64,000 nt of DNA from Mucilaginibacter sp. (lineage in GTDB: Bacteria > Bacteroidota > Bacteroidia > Sphingobacteriales > Sphingobacteriaceae), in contig NZ_JAQBOC010000017.1 of the NCBI RefSeq assembly GCF_028288225.1, positions 1-64,000 of the forward strand. Reading direction: 5' to 3'. Below are positions 52,600 to 62,244 of this stretch, piece by piece. Within the stretch, counting starts at the first letter, position 1; each line of letters begins with the position of its first letter. A model generated the notes under the pieces. It was not told the origin of the DNA. It did not search any database and saw only the letters and a list, made by a program, of their open reading frames with translations. The position numbers were made by a program, and so were the translations under genes.

Positions 52600-53061
52600 A
52601 TGTTTAATTTATTCAAGAAAAAACAAATACCTTCTATTAATCATCAACATAAAAATTTACTCATTTCTCTTCCTTTAAATTGGAAATATGAATTTGAGGA
52701 AGGGGATCAGGAAGCTTGTTTTGATCCAAAATCTCAAAGCACCTTGCGTCTTAATGTTATTAAGGTAACTCCTCCTGAAGGAAAGACCCCTGAAGAAAAT
52801 ATAAAAGATCTAACCGTTAATCAACCATATGTCACTACTTCAAAAGGATATCTTTTAACCAAGCCCGCTTATAGGGAGTCTCTCGAAGATGGTAACAATA
52901 TTACTCTTGTGACATGGAAATTGATAAATTACGATGGCGACGAAAAAACAATAGCCGTTCTCAGCTATACTGTTTTATCAGAAGAAAAAGATTCGGAACA
53001 AGAAAAAGAGATTTTTAACCTATTAGAAAATTCTCTACAAAATTCTGAATTGTTAAATTAG
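52600..53061 (+). CDS. Hypothetical protein inserted between sigma and FecR genes
   Basis: 153 residues starting MFNLFKKKQIPSIN, then a beta-rich domain (LLISLPLNWKYEFEEGDQEACFDP, STLRLNVIKV, NNITLVTWKLINYDGDEKTIAVLSY) of the kind seen in small DcrB/PsbP-like or immunity-type proteins. No signal peptide. The base composition is noticeably more AT-rich than the neighbouring PUL genes, which fits acquisition by transfer. The function is unknown. Confidence 0.7.
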   Translation: MFNLFKKKQIPSINHQHKNLLISLPLNWKYEFEEGDQEACFDPKSQSTLRLNVIKVTPPEGKTPEENIKDLTVNQPYVTTSKGYLLTKPAYRESLEDGNNITLVTWKLINYDGDEKTIAVLSYTVLSEEKDSEQEKEIFNLLENSLQNSELLN

Positions 53062-53217
53062 GTAAGTCCCCGTAAACGGGCATCATCACCTATGTGTAGC
53101 CCCTATTGGGCAATTTCCTGACTATTTCATGGATGATTTGAATAAATTCCATAGATCTAAAGTTTGGCGGTCTATGCCATGACCAAAGCCGCAGTCGAAA
53201 TACCGGCCAAAAGACTT

Positions 53218-53358
53218 TTAGTCCTGTAACTTCGTTTTTTTAACTGGTACCAACTGTTTTGCAGATAGTTTCCTTTTAACAAATGTGTTGACCGGTGATG
53301 CAGCGGGCACCAATATTGCTGCAAGTGCCACTAAAACTAATTTACGCCAACTTTTTAT
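53218..53358 (-). pseudogene. Start-less reading frame encoding a signal-peptide-like sequence
   Basis: The reverse strand has a 46-codon frame reading KSWRKLVLVALAAILVPAA then SPVNTFVKRKLSAKQLVPVK and a stop at 53218. The first half looks like a Sec signal peptide. Where ATG would be expected the sequence has ATA (53356-53358). It may be the remnant of a small secreted protein gene whose start codon was lost, or use another start. No promoter is clear. Confidence 0.3.
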
Positions 53359-53483
53359 TTGTCACATCAACCTGACACAAAAATGTAACGTCAACTTTGC
53401 TTATTCACAATATTAAAAATATTTCACATTACACTAAGGGATTTCTATCACCCGGCGGACTTACTATTAAACACACCCGCTGA
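53359..53483. other. FecR leader region
   Basis: AT-rich sequence ending in AAATATTTCACATTACACTAAGGG and CACCCGGCGGAC before the FecR start. This is the type of spacer usually seen between an ECF sigma gene and its FecR gene. Left of the start-less frame (53062-53217) only a short stem, GCCCCTATTGGGC, is seen, possibly terminating the upstream gene. Confidence 0.35.
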
Positions 53484-54641
53484 ATGGAAGACCGCTACCT
53501 GGAATTAGCAAAAAAATGGCTGGACAATACCATAACCTCTGTTGAACAGGCAGAGTTTGCGGCGTGGTATAATGCCGATCAGGATAGGCCTGTTAATATT
53601 CCGTCAGCATTTGCAGAAAGCGAAGAAGTATTAAGGGAACGGATCTTAGATAAAATAAACCGGGATATTAAAAAAAACGATAAACGGTTTAAAATAATAA
53701 TACCAACCTGGCTGCGGGTGGCAGCAGGGCTATTGCTATTTGCCGGGGGCTTTACTTGCTACTACGAGCATACTCATTCGCCGGTTAAGCACCCCGCTCT
53801 TGCCCGTCAAAAACCTCAATTAAAAAATGATGCAAGCCCTGGAGGTAATAAAGCTATTCTAACGCTTTCTAATGGCACAAAAATAAATTTGAATGATGTT
53901 AAAAACGGGGTTTTAGCCAGCCAGGGTAAAACTATATTAAAAAAAGATAAAGACGGCCGGATCATCTATGAAGCCCCGCAGAATAAAGCAAAAGACTCAT
54001 CATCTATATATAATACCGTTACCATTCCCAAAGGTGGCCAGTTCCAGATAGTATTGAGCGATGGCAGTAAAGTATGGCTTAATTCAGCCTCATCCATCAC
54101 ATTTCCTACCACCTTCTCAAAAACAGAAAGAAGAGTTACTATAACCGGCGAGGTGTATTTTGAGATTGCCAAAAACAAACATCTGCCATTTAGGGTTGTA
54201 GCCGGCAAACAAACAGTTGAAGTATTAGGAACCCACTTTAACATTAATGCTTACTCAGACGAAAATGCAATTAAAACCACCCTTATTGAGGGAAGCGTAA
54301 AAGTATCGGCTGATTTCCAAACAGCTATTCTAAAGCCCGAGCAACAATCGAGCATTTTATACAATAAACCAGGTAAAATCAATATAACCAATGTTGACAC
54401 GGATGATGTACTTGCCTGGACAAACGGTAATTTTCAGTTTGAAAAAGCCGAAATACCATTAATAATGCGTGAAGCTGCCCGATGGTATGATGTAGATATA
54501 AAATATGAAGGTGAGCTGCCGCGGCGGCGTTTTACAGGAAGCATATCGCGCAATGTAAACCTGTCTGAATTATTGAAAATATTAAAATATACCGGTATAA
54601 ATTTTAAAATAGAAGGTAAAACTATAATAGTTACTTCTTAA
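53484..54641 (+). CDS. FecR family anti-sigma/signal transducer
   Basis: 385 residues. A cytoplasmic N-terminus (1-70, DRYLELAKKWLDNTITSVEQAEF) precedes one membrane segment (about 73-92, WLRVAAGLLLFAGGFTCYY), a periplasmic FecR domain (about 175-275, VTIPKGGQFQIVLSDGSKVWLNSASSITFPTTFS and VTITGEVYFEIAKNKHLPF) and a C-terminal DUF4974-type domain (about 315-383). It should bind the ECF sigma factor and receive the signal from the SusC-type receptor's N-terminal domain. The receptor gene follows 316 bp downstream. Confidence 0.93.
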   Translation: MEDRYLELAKKWLDNTITSVEQAEFAAWYNADQDRPVNIPSAFAESEEVLRERILDKINRDIKKNDKRFKIIIPTWLRVAAGLLLFAGGFTCYYEHTHSPVKHPALARQKPQLKNDASPGGNKAILTLSNGTKINLNDVKNGVLASQGKTILKKDKDGRIIYEAPQNKAKDSSSIYNTVTIPKGGQFQIVLSDGSKVWLNSASSITFPTTFSKTERRVTITGEVYFEIAKNKHLPFRVVAGKQTVEVLGTHFNINAYSDENAIKTTLIEGSVKVSADFQTAILKPEQQSSILYNKPGKINITNVDTDDVLAWTNGNFQFEKAEIPLIMREAARWYDVDIKYEGELPRRRFTGSISRNVNLSELLKILKYTGINFKIEGKTIIVTS

Positions 54642-54845
54642 TACCGCACCTATAAACTATTGAAAAACAATATTGCCGGGTTAACCAGCCAGGCAAAAAA
54701 AATGGCATTACCGTTGAAGGAATGCTATGCCTATGCGTGAATCAATCAATTATTAACCATAAAAATAAATTCAATGAGAAACTTAATACTTAGATCCCCC
54801 TGAAATTTGAGGTGTTTTTTTTATGGAGTACATAAAAAATATCAG
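54642..54845. other. SusC upstream region
   Basis: It contains two very short forward frames beginning with ATG at 54702 (MALPLKECYAYA) and near 54776 (MRNLILRSP) and a T8 run at 54813-54820. They could be leader peptides but nothing beyond their presence supports that. The right end leads into the hairpin region described next. Confidence 0.3.
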
Positions 54846-54946
54846 ATAAAAAAAGTCCGGGAAGCGTTGGAGCGCTTACCCGGGCCAATATCTGGGTTAC
54901 CTCTATCCACAATCGCGAAATTGAAATATAAGTTTTTAACCCAAAC
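54846..54946 (-). ncRNA. Candidate antisense RNA across the SusC leader
   Basis: On the reverse strand a TAGTTTTG box (54951-54958), matching TAnnTTTG, is followed about 60 bp later by a strong terminator: CCGGGTAAGCG pairs with CGCTTCCCGG (54883-54873 and 54866-54857, one bulged A) and is followed by seven T (54854-54848). Between them TGGGTTA and TAACCCA (54943-54937 and 54899-54893) form another stem. An RNA of about 100 nt antisense to the susC 5' leader would result. Antisense small RNAs of this placement are known in Bacteroides PULs (DonS type). Confidence 0.45.
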
Positions 54947-54957
54947 ACAACAAAACT

Positions 54958-57900
54958 ATGAAATTTAATTTTATGGTGGTGCCTTTTAAAAGATACCATC
55001 TATTCAAAATTTTATTAGCTATGAAGCTAACTGCTGTTTTAATTTTTACAGCTCTTTTGAATGTAAGCGCCAAAACTTATAGTCAGAATATTAATATCCA
55101 TGAGAATAACATATCTGTGGAGAAGATATTGAAACTGATTAAAAAGCAAAGCGGTTATAGTTATTTTTATGACGAAGACGCTGTAGCTAAAACATCAAAA
55201 GTAAATATTAACGTTAACAATGTTACCGTTGAAGAAGCACTTGACATGTGTTTTAAAAATCAACCTTTAACATATAAAATTTTCCAGCAAACCATTGTTG
55301 TAAAAGCTAAAGATGATCCAAAAGCAGAGTCAATTGTGGCTCAAAAAGTGCAGGGAACGGTAAGTGATGCAAAGGGACCGCTGCCGGGTGTTAATGTAAA
55401 GGTAAAAGGCACAACCATTGGCACAGTAACTGACGTTAATGGTAAATATGTTTTAAATAGTGTAGATGGTAGCGCAACACTTGTATTCACCTTTGTTGGT
55501 TATAATACGCTGGAAGTACCCATTAACAACCGCGAAACTATTGATGTAAAGTTAACTGAAAGCCAAAAAGCGTTAAGCGAGGTTGTGGTTGTAGGTTACG
55601 GAACCTCAAAAAGAGTTGACCTTACCGGCTCGGTAGGAAGTATAAATGAAAAACAATTACAGGAACGCCCTGCACAAAACCTTGAACAAGAACTTGCCGG
55701 TAAAATTGCCGGCGTTAACGTTTCAACCAATTCAGGTGCTCCGGGTGGTGGCACAAAGATCCGGATCCGTGGTTACAGTTCGATAAATTCAAGCACTGAT
55801 CCCCTGTACGTTGTTGATGGGGTAGTTTGGACAGAAGGCGGAGCTTCTATTAACCCTAATGACGTAGCCTCGGTTGATGTATTGAAAGATGCTTCATCAA
55901 CGGCTATTTATGGTACACGTGGTGCAAATGGCGTAATATTGATAACTACCAAAAGAGGCAGCAAAAAAAATGGCGGCACAGTAAGCTATGATGCCTATGG
56001 AAGCGTTGGCGTTTTAGCCAGAAAATTGAAAGTGCTTAATGCAAAGCAATTTTTGGCTGTTGAAGATCAGTCATACGCGAACATAAAAAAATATGATCCG
56101 GAGGGCTGGGCAGCAGGCAATTATGCCAGTGACGATCCAACGCTTATCCGTACAAATCTGATTGGCAAGTTATTCGACTCAAATTTAAACCCGCTTTATA
56201 ACGTGGACTGGCAGGATGCAACAACACGTCACGCTTTCAGTCAAAACCATAATGTATCATTCACAGATGGAAATGAAACCATGAATTACGGTCTGTTTTT
56301 AAACTATGGAGATGATGAAGGGATTATTATCAACAGCTATCAAAAACGTTATAATGTTCGTTTAACGTTTGATAACCAGGTAAAACCCTGGTTAAAAGTT
56401 GGAGCCACATTAAATTATGATAACCGGGTAACCCGTACCCAGGATGATGGCACAGGCGGTAATAATATTCCGCGGATGCTTGTTGAAATGCCATCAATTA
56501 TCCCTATAAAGTACCCTGATGGAAGTTATGGCAAAAGAACCGACTATCCTAATATGGAGGGCGGTGATAACCCTGTGGCCCAGGCAAATGAAATTATTTC
56601 ATTACATTATAATCGTGTTTTTAGCGGCAATGGATATCTCAATATAAATTTTTTTCCAGGTCTTGATTTTCGTACAACCATTGGTGTAACAACATCAAGC
56701 AATACCGAACCCCATTCACAATCTGGCCTGGTTGGTGGTTCAACAGCTAATCAAACTTATAGTTCAGCCTCTATAAACCAGTGGAATAATACTTTTTGGC
56801 AGTGGGAAAATCATATTACTTACAACAAAAAATTCAACAATGTACATTCTATAAATGTTGTGTTAGGTGTTGAGCGCCAAAATTTCCAGCAGTTAAGCTC
56901 ATATGGTTCAACCCAGGGTCTTTCTGATAATTACTACCAGTATTACAACCTTGGTGCAGGTTCAATACCCGGCATCCCAACGTCAAATTATGATGCATGG
57001 CAAATGCAATCGTTTTTTGGCAGGTTAAACTACAGTTATAAAGATAAATACTTGTTAACGGTAACAGGCCGCGATGATGGTTCATCCCGTTTTGGTTCAA
57101 AAACCAAATATGGATTTTTCCCTTCTGCAGCTGTGGCATGGAGGGTATCGCAGGAGGATTTTTTAAAGGATAACAAAACCATATCTGATCTAAAGCTAAG
57201 GCTGAGCTATGGCCTGACAGGAAACTCCGAAATTGGTGAATACCGCTCGCTGGCTAATATCAACACAAACAATTATCCATTTGGCGGTGCTCAATCTATC
57301 GGCACCAGTTTAACCAGCATTGGAAATGATAACCTGCAATGGGAAAAAACCTCCGAATATGATTTTGGTGTTTCTTTCGGCTTATTTAATAACCGGATTA
57401 ACGTAGAAGCTGATGCTTATTTAAAAAAGACAAAAGCCTTATTGCTTAACGCTCCTTTACCCGAAACAAGCGGTTTTACCAGTGTTTATAAAAACATTGG
57501 CAGCATTGAAAACAAAGGTATAGAGCTTACAATAAATACAGTTAACGTAAAAGCGGAAAACTTTAGCTGGAACAGTAGTTTTAATATCTCCTTCTTAAAG
57601 AATAAAATATTAAACCTGGGCGAAAGTAACGATGACATCTTCCTTGACCCTACTTTTCTCTCACAATTTAACCTAATGCGTGTAGGACTGTCTGCCGGTA
57701 CGTTTTGGGGTTACAAAGTATTAGGGACATGGGGAACCGCAGAAGCTACTGAAGCTGCTAAATATGGGCTTTTACCCGGAGATTTGAAGATATGGGATAA
57801 AAACGGCGATGGTAAAGTTACCGCCGATGATAAGACCGTGTTAGGTAAATCGATACCTAATGGCTATGGTACATTTTTAAACACATTCCGTTATAAAGCC

Positions 57901-58359
57901 TTTGATTTTGCTGTTGAGCTCCAGTTTAATTATGGTAACCAGGTAATGAACTTAACAAGACACTCAGGGCAGGACAGGACCGGGCAGGCTAACAGTTACG
58001 CTACCGTACTTAATGCATGGACACCCACTAATCAAAACACAGATATAGCTGAAGACAGGCCTGCTTTTGTGCGCTACCAAACTGAGATCTATTCAACAAA
58101 GGTTGAAAATGGCTCATTTATCCGTGGTAAAACAGTAACCCTTGGTTATAATTTCCCAACTTCAATTGTTTCAAAAATAAAGATGAGCCGTTTGAGGGTC
58201 TATGCACAGGCGCAAAATTTATTCCTGATAACCAAATATACCGGTTATGATCCTGAAACATCAACTTACAATACCTCAAGTAACTTTACACAGGGAATAC
58301 TGTTTTATGATTATCCAAAACCAAGAACATTTCTGCTTGGGTTAAATGCTAGTTTTTAA
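54958..58359 (+). CDS. SusC/RagA family TonB-linked outer membrane receptor with STN domain
   Basis: 1133 residues: signal/anchor (about 20-42), STN domain (about 47-110, VEKILKLIKKQSGYSYFYDED) that signals to FecR, carboxypeptidase-like domain (about 125-205), plug (about 215-330, RVDLTGSVGSI, KIRIRGYSSINSSTDPLYVVDGV, DVASVDVLKDASSTAIYGTRGANGVI) and barrel ending FLLGLNASF. It imports oligosaccharides with the SusD protein encoded next. The STN domain ties it to the sigma/FecR pair upstream. Confidence 0.96.
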   Translation: MKFNFMVVPFKRYHLFKILLAMKLTAVLIFTALLNVSAKTYSQNINIHENNISVEKILKLIKKQSGYSYFYDEDAVAKTSKVNINVNNVTVEEALDMCFKNQPLTYKIFQQTIVVKAKDDPKAESIVAQKVQGTVSDAKGPLPGVNVKVKGTTIGTVTDVNGKYVLNSVDGSATLVFTFVGYNTLEVPINNRETIDVKLTESQKALSEVVVVGYGTSKRVDLTGSVGSINEKQLQERPAQNLEQELAGKIAGVNVSTNSGAPGGGTKIRIRGYSSINSSTDPLYVVDGVVWTEGGASINPNDVASVDVLKDASSTAIYGTRGANGVILITTKRGSKKNGGTVSYDAYGSVGVLARKLKVLNAKQFLAVEDQSYANIKKYDPEGWAAGNYASDDPTLIRTNLIGKLFDSNLNPLYNVDWQDATTRHAFSQNHNVSFTDGNETMNYGLFLNYGDDEGIIINSYQKRYNVRLTFDNQVKPWLKVGATLNYDNRVTRTQDDGTGGNNIPRMLVEMPSIIPIKYPDGSYGKRTDYPNMEGGDNPVAQANEIISLHYNRVFSGNGYLNINFFPGLDFRTTIGVTTSSNTEPHSQSGLVGGSTANQTYSSASINQWNNTFWQWENHITYNKKFNNVHSINVVLGVERQNFQQLSSYGSTQGLSDNYYQYYNLGAGSIPGIPTSNYDAWQMQSFFGRLNYSYKDKYLLTVTGRDDGSSRFGSKTKYGFFPSAAVAWRVSQEDFLKDNKTISDLKLRLSYGLTGNSEIGEYRSLANINTNNYPFGGAQSIGTSLTSIGNDNLQWEKTSEYDFGVSFGLFNNRINVEADAYLKKTKALLLNAPLPETSGFTSVYKNIGSIENKGIELTINTVNVKAENFSWNSSFNISFLKNKILNLGESNDDIFLDPTFLSQFNLMRVGLSAGTFWGYKVLGTWGTAEATEAAKYGLLPGDLKIWDKNGDGKVTADDKTVLGKSIPNGYGTFLNTFRYKAFDFAVELQFNYGNQVMNLTRHSGQDRTGQANSYATVLNAWTPTNQNTDIAEDRPAFVRYQTEIYSTKVENGSFIRGKTVTLGYNFPTSIVSKIKMSRLRVYAQAQNLFLITKYTGYDPETSTYNTSSNFTQGILFYDYPKPRTFLLGLNASF

Positions 58360-58382
58360 TTAAATATTAAAGTAGAAACATC

Positions 58383-59885
58383 ATGAAATTTAATATAAAA
58401 AAATACAGGATCTGGTTTATGTTACTGGTCCTTACGTTTACAATAAGCAGTTGTAAAAAATACCTGGACGAAAAGGATAATAGCAACTTTGTAAAAACCA
58501 GCTATTTTAAAACTGCATCGCAGGCGCAAACCTTTGTTAATGGTATTTATACACAGCTTCACCTTTTTCAAAACGGCGATGCTTATGGTGAAGCTCCGTT
58601 TATAACTATTGAATTATTTGCCGGCCATGCAACATCATTAGGTCAAAGTGTTAACAATGGCAATGTAATACACCAGCGTACAGATCCTGTTAACCCCGGT
58701 TTTGAGGATGTTTGGCAAAATAGCTATAACGCTATTGCCAATGCAAACCTGGCGCTTGAACAAATTCCTCCAATTGGCATGGATGACGCCACTAAAAAGA
58801 AGTTATTAGGCGAAGTTTACTTTTTAAGAGCCTTTTTTTATTATCATTTGGTTAGGTTATACGGCAATGTTCCGCTGCTTGTGCATTCCATAACACTTGA
58901 TAGTCCCGATCTTTATCCGGAGCGTACAGATTACAAAAAGGTGTATGATCAGATCATAAGCGATCTGCAAGCCGCAGAAGCGTCGGGCATGCCGGAAACA
59001 GATCAAACAGGTCGTGTATCACTTGGTGCAGTTAGAACTTTACTGGCAAGCGTTTATCTCACAACTGCAGGTTATCCTATGCAAAACAAAGCCAATTATG
59101 CGCTGGCTGCTGCCGAAGCCAAAAAGGTACTTTCTACTCCTGCTTATACCCTATTTGATAATTATGCATATCTGCACGATAATGCTCATAAAAACCAGGG
59201 AGAACTTATTTTCCAGGGGCAATACCTGGTTGGTGTCGCTACAAATGCTATTACGCAGCTAACTGTTCCATTTAACTTACCTGTAGGCGCTTATGGAGAC
59301 CATTTAGGCGCAATGATACCTACTAACCAGTTTTTTGCCAGCTATGAAACAGGTGATCTGCGTACCCAGGAGCGCCAGTTTTATTTTTCAAGCTATCCGC
59401 AATTTGGCGATGCGAGTAAAACGGTAGTTTTTGGCGAGCACTGTCTTTATAAATTCTTCCATGTGGAAAGCGCTTTAGGCAACGGGATCTGTGATGAAAA
59501 CTGGACCTTTTTACGTTTACCTGAAGCTATGCTTATATATGCAGAAGCCACTAATGAAGTAAGTGGCCCAACTGCTGATGCGCTTGCCCAGGTAAATGCG
59601 ATTAGAGCCCGTGCTAAACTTGCTCCGTTGGGAGCATTATCAAAAGATGCGTTTCGCCAGGCTATCTGGAAAGAACGGTATCATGAACTGGCTTATGAGA
59701 ATAAAGCTTACTTTGATATCCAGCGCACCCATATGGTATATGACGTAATTCATAATACATTTGCCGATGCATTAAGCACCCCGAACGAGCAGGGAGTTAC
59801 AATGAAAGAACAATACCTTTTATGGCCGGTTCCGCAGCGGGAAATGGACACCAATAAAAAGCTCACTCAAAACACAGGTTGGTAA
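58383..59885 (+). CDS. SusD/RagB family glycan-binding lipoprotein
   Basis: 500 residues with lipobox TISSC (Cys near 24), then KKYLDEKDNS and the SusD helical TPR-like core (FEDVWQNSYNAIANANLALEQI, GEVYFLRAFFYYHLVRLYGNVPLL) and the C-terminal RLPEAMLIYAEATNE and WKERYHELAYENKAYFDIQRT. It forms the surface lid of the SusC transporter. It lies 23 nt after susC; a terminator follows. Confidence 0.96.
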   Translation: MKFNIKKYRIWFMLLVLTFTISSCKKYLDEKDNSNFVKTSYFKTASQAQTFVNGIYTQLHLFQNGDAYGEAPFITIELFAGHATSLGQSVNNGNVIHQRTDPVNPGFEDVWQNSYNAIANANLALEQIPPIGMDDATKKKLLGEVYFLRAFFYYHLVRLYGNVPLLVHSITLDSPDLYPERTDYKKVYDQIISDLQAAEASGMPETDQTGRVSLGAVRTLLASVYLTTAGYPMQNKANYALAAAEAKKVLSTPAYTLFDNYAYLHDNAHKNQGELIFQGQYLVGVATNAITQLTVPFNLPVGAYGDHLGAMIPTNQFFASYETGDLRTQERQFYFSSYPQFGDASKTVVFGEHCLYKFFHVESALGNGICDENWTFLRLPEAMLIYAEATNEVSGPTADALAQVNAIRARAKLAPLGALSKDAFRQAIWKERYHELAYENKAYFDIQRTHMVYDVIHNTFADALSTPNEQGVTMKEQYLLWPVPQREMDTNKKLTQNTGW

Positions 59886-59892
59886 AAATTTT

Positions 59893-59930
59893 AATATAAA
59901 AGGCCGGTTATCCAACCGGTCTTTTATATT
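59893..59930 (+). terminator. Terminator after SusD
   Basis: A 17-bp stem with one G-U (59893-59909 and 59914-59930, core AAAAGGCCGGTT/AACCGGTCTTTT) with loop ATCC. It may reduce rather than abolish read-through into the GH92 gene, a common way to set SusCD expression above that of enzymes. Confidence 0.85.
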
Positions 59931-59960
59931 TACGGCATATATTATTTATTAAACACTTTA

Positions 59961-62237
59961 ATGAAAAAACTATTTGTTGTTTTAGCGCTTCTCTTCCCAC
60001 TATTAACATTAGCACAACCAGGTAACAAAACCTCACTTGTAGATTATATTAACCCATTAATGGGTACAGACTCTAAATATGATCTTTCTAACGGAAATAC
60101 CTACCCTGCTATAGCCTTACCCTGGGGTATGAACTTTTGGACACCACAAACCGGTAAAATGGGCGATGGCTGGCAATACACCTACGACGCTCATAAAATA
60201 AATGGCTTTAAGCAAACCCACCAGCCATCACCCTGGATGAATGATTATGGGCAATTTGCAATAATGCCGGTAACCGGGCACTTAAAAGTATCGCAAAATG
60301 GTCGTGCCAGTTGGTTTTCGCACAAGGCAGAAACGTCTAAACCCTACTATTACAGTGTTTACCTTGCTGATCATGATGTATTTGCAGAAGTTACACCTAC
60401 AGAACGCACAGCACAATTTCAATTTACTTATCCAAAAAATGATAGCTCATATGTAGTGATCGATGCTTTCGACAAGGGTTCATACATTAAAGTTATTCCT
60501 GGCGAAAATAAGATTATTGGATACTCAACCAAATATGCACGCGGTCCGTTAAAAAATTTTAAAAACTATTTTGTTATTTATGTAGACAAGCCGATTACCA
60601 TTGCCCAAACTTATAGCGACAGTACTTTAACTGATTCATTATCGCTGCATGCAAAACATGTTATGGCAGTTATCGGCTTTAAAACAAAGCATGGTGAAAA
60701 AGTACACTTAAGGGTATCATCTTCATTTGTAAGCATTGAGCAGGCCGAGATCAGCCTAAAAAGAGAACAGGGCAGCGACAGTTTTAACGTTACCGAGCAA
60801 AAAGCAAAAGATGTTTGGAACAAAACATTAAACCGGTTAACTGTTGAAGGCGGCACTGTGGATCAAACCCGTACTTTTTATTCATGCCTTTACCGCATGC
60901 TGTTTTTCCCCAATAAATTATATGAGCTTGATGCCAATAACCAGGTAATACACTACAGCCCTTACACCGGCAAAACAATGCCGGGCTATATGTTTGCAGG
61001 TACAGGCTTTTGGGACACCTTCAGGGCGCTGTACCCGTTCCTGAATCTTGTTTATCCTTCTATAAATAAAGAGATGCAGCAGGGGCTTGTTAATGATTAT
61101 AAAGAAGGTGGCTGGCTGCCTGAGTGGTCAAGTCCCGGCTATTCAAACGTTATGATCGGCAATAACTCAGCTTCTGTTGTGGCTGATGCTTATTTAAAAG
61201 GAGGCAAAGGTTATGATATCAATACTTTGTATGACGCTTTGGTGCATGGCGCCAATAACGCAGGCCCTGCCGGAACAGGTCGTACAGGTGTTGAATATTA
61301 TAATAAATTGGGTTATGTTCCTTACGATGTTAAAATAGATGAGAACGCTGCCCGTACACTTGAATATGCTTATGACGATTTCTCTATTTATCAACTGGGT
61401 AAAGCGTTAAACAAGCCTGCTTCTGAAATTGAGATCTTTAAAAAACGCAGCATGAACTATAAGAACCTGTTTGATCCTTCTACCGGTTTAATGCGCGGTA
61501 AAAACAAAGATGGATCATTTGAAACCCCTTTTAGTCCTTTTAAATGGGGCGATGCATTTACAGAAGGCAATAGCTGGCATTACAGCTGGAGTGTTTTTCA
61601 TGATATACAGGGTTTAATAAACCTGATGGGTGGCAAAAAGCAATTTATTGCCAAGCTTGATTCCGTATTTATACTCCCTCCTATTTTTGATGATAGCTAT
61701 TATGGCGAGGTGATCCATGAGATCCGCGAGATGCAGATTGTAAACATGGGGCAATATGCACATGGCAACCAACCCATACAGCACATGCTTTATTTATACA
61801 ATTATGCCGGTGAACCATGGAAAACCCAATACCATGTGCGCGACGTAATGAATAAGCTTTACAAGGCAACTCCTGACGGTTATTGTGGTGATGAAGATAA
61901 CGGACAAACATCGGCATGGTATGTATTTTCGGCTATGGGTTTTTATCCCGTATGCCCTGCTGTTGATCAGTATGTGCTAGGCGCCCCGCTGTTTAAAAAA
62001 CTAACCTTAAACCTTGAAAACGGTAAAAAAGTAATAATAAACGCGCCAAACAACAGCGATGATAATTTATACATCAATAGCATGAATTTGAATGGCAAGC
62101 CTTATGACCTGACCTGGTTAAGCCATACAACGTTAAACCAGGGGGCCGTAATAAATTATAACATGTCATCAAAGCCAAATAAGCTGCGTGGTACTAAAGC
62201 GAGTGATGTTCCTTATTCTTTATCCAATCAAAAATAA
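59961..62237 (+). CDS. GH92 family alpha-mannosidase
   Basis: 758 residues with signal peptide (1-18, ending TLAQ). The N-terminal beta-sandwich (about 25-265; VDYINPLMGTDSKY) is followed by the (alpha/alpha)6 catalytic domain with GTGFWDTFRALYPFLNLVYP, GGWLPEWSSPGYSNVMIG, the GNQPIQHMLYLYNYAG segment and GDEDNGQTSAWYVFSAMGFY at about 643-662, carrying the acidic catalytic residues. GH92 enzymes are calcium-dependent exo-mannosidases acting on alpha-mannans and N-glycans, which suggests that the locus targets mannose-containing glycans. Confidence 0.94.
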   Translation: MKKLFVVLALLFPLLTLAQPGNKTSLVDYINPLMGTDSKYDLSNGNTYPAIALPWGMNFWTPQTGKMGDGWQYTYDAHKINGFKQTHQPSPWMNDYGQFAIMPVTGHLKVSQNGRASWFSHKAETSKPYYYSVYLADHDVFAEVTPTERTAQFQFTYPKNDSSYVVIDAFDKGSYIKVIPGENKIIGYSTKYARGPLKNFKNYFVIYVDKPITIAQTYSDSTLTDSLSLHAKHVMAVIGFKTKHGEKVHLRVSSSFVSIEQAEISLKREQGSDSFNVTEQKAKDVWNKTLNRLTVEGGTVDQTRTFYSCLYRMLFFPNKLYELDANNQVIHYSPYTGKTMPGYMFAGTGFWDTFRALYPFLNLVYPSINKEMQQGLVNDYKEGGWLPEWSSPGYSNVMIGNNSASVVADAYLKGGKGYDINTLYDALVHGANNAGPAGTGRTGVEYYNKLGYVPYDVKIDENAARTLEYAYDDFSIYQLGKALNKPASEIEIFKKRSMNYKNLFDPSTGLMRGKNKDGSFETPFSPFKWGDAFTEGNSWHYSWSVFHDIQGLINLMGGKKQFIAKLDSVFILPPIFDDSYYGEVIHEIREMQIVNMGQYAHGNQPIQHMLYLYNYAGEPWKTQYHVRDVMNKLYKATPDGYCGDEDNGQTSAWYVFSAMGFYPVCPAVDQYVLGAPLFKKLTLNLENGKKVIINAPNNSDDNLYINSMNLNGKPYDLTWLSHTTLNQGAVINYNMSSKPNKLRGTKASDVPYSLSNQK

Positions 62238-62244
62238 TCTGTGT

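Noticed and set aside
54702..54740. 12-codon frame MALPLKECYAYA as a SusC leader peptide
   Set aside because: No hairpin pair or codon bias linked to the operon's role was found; any 300-bp leader contains such frames.
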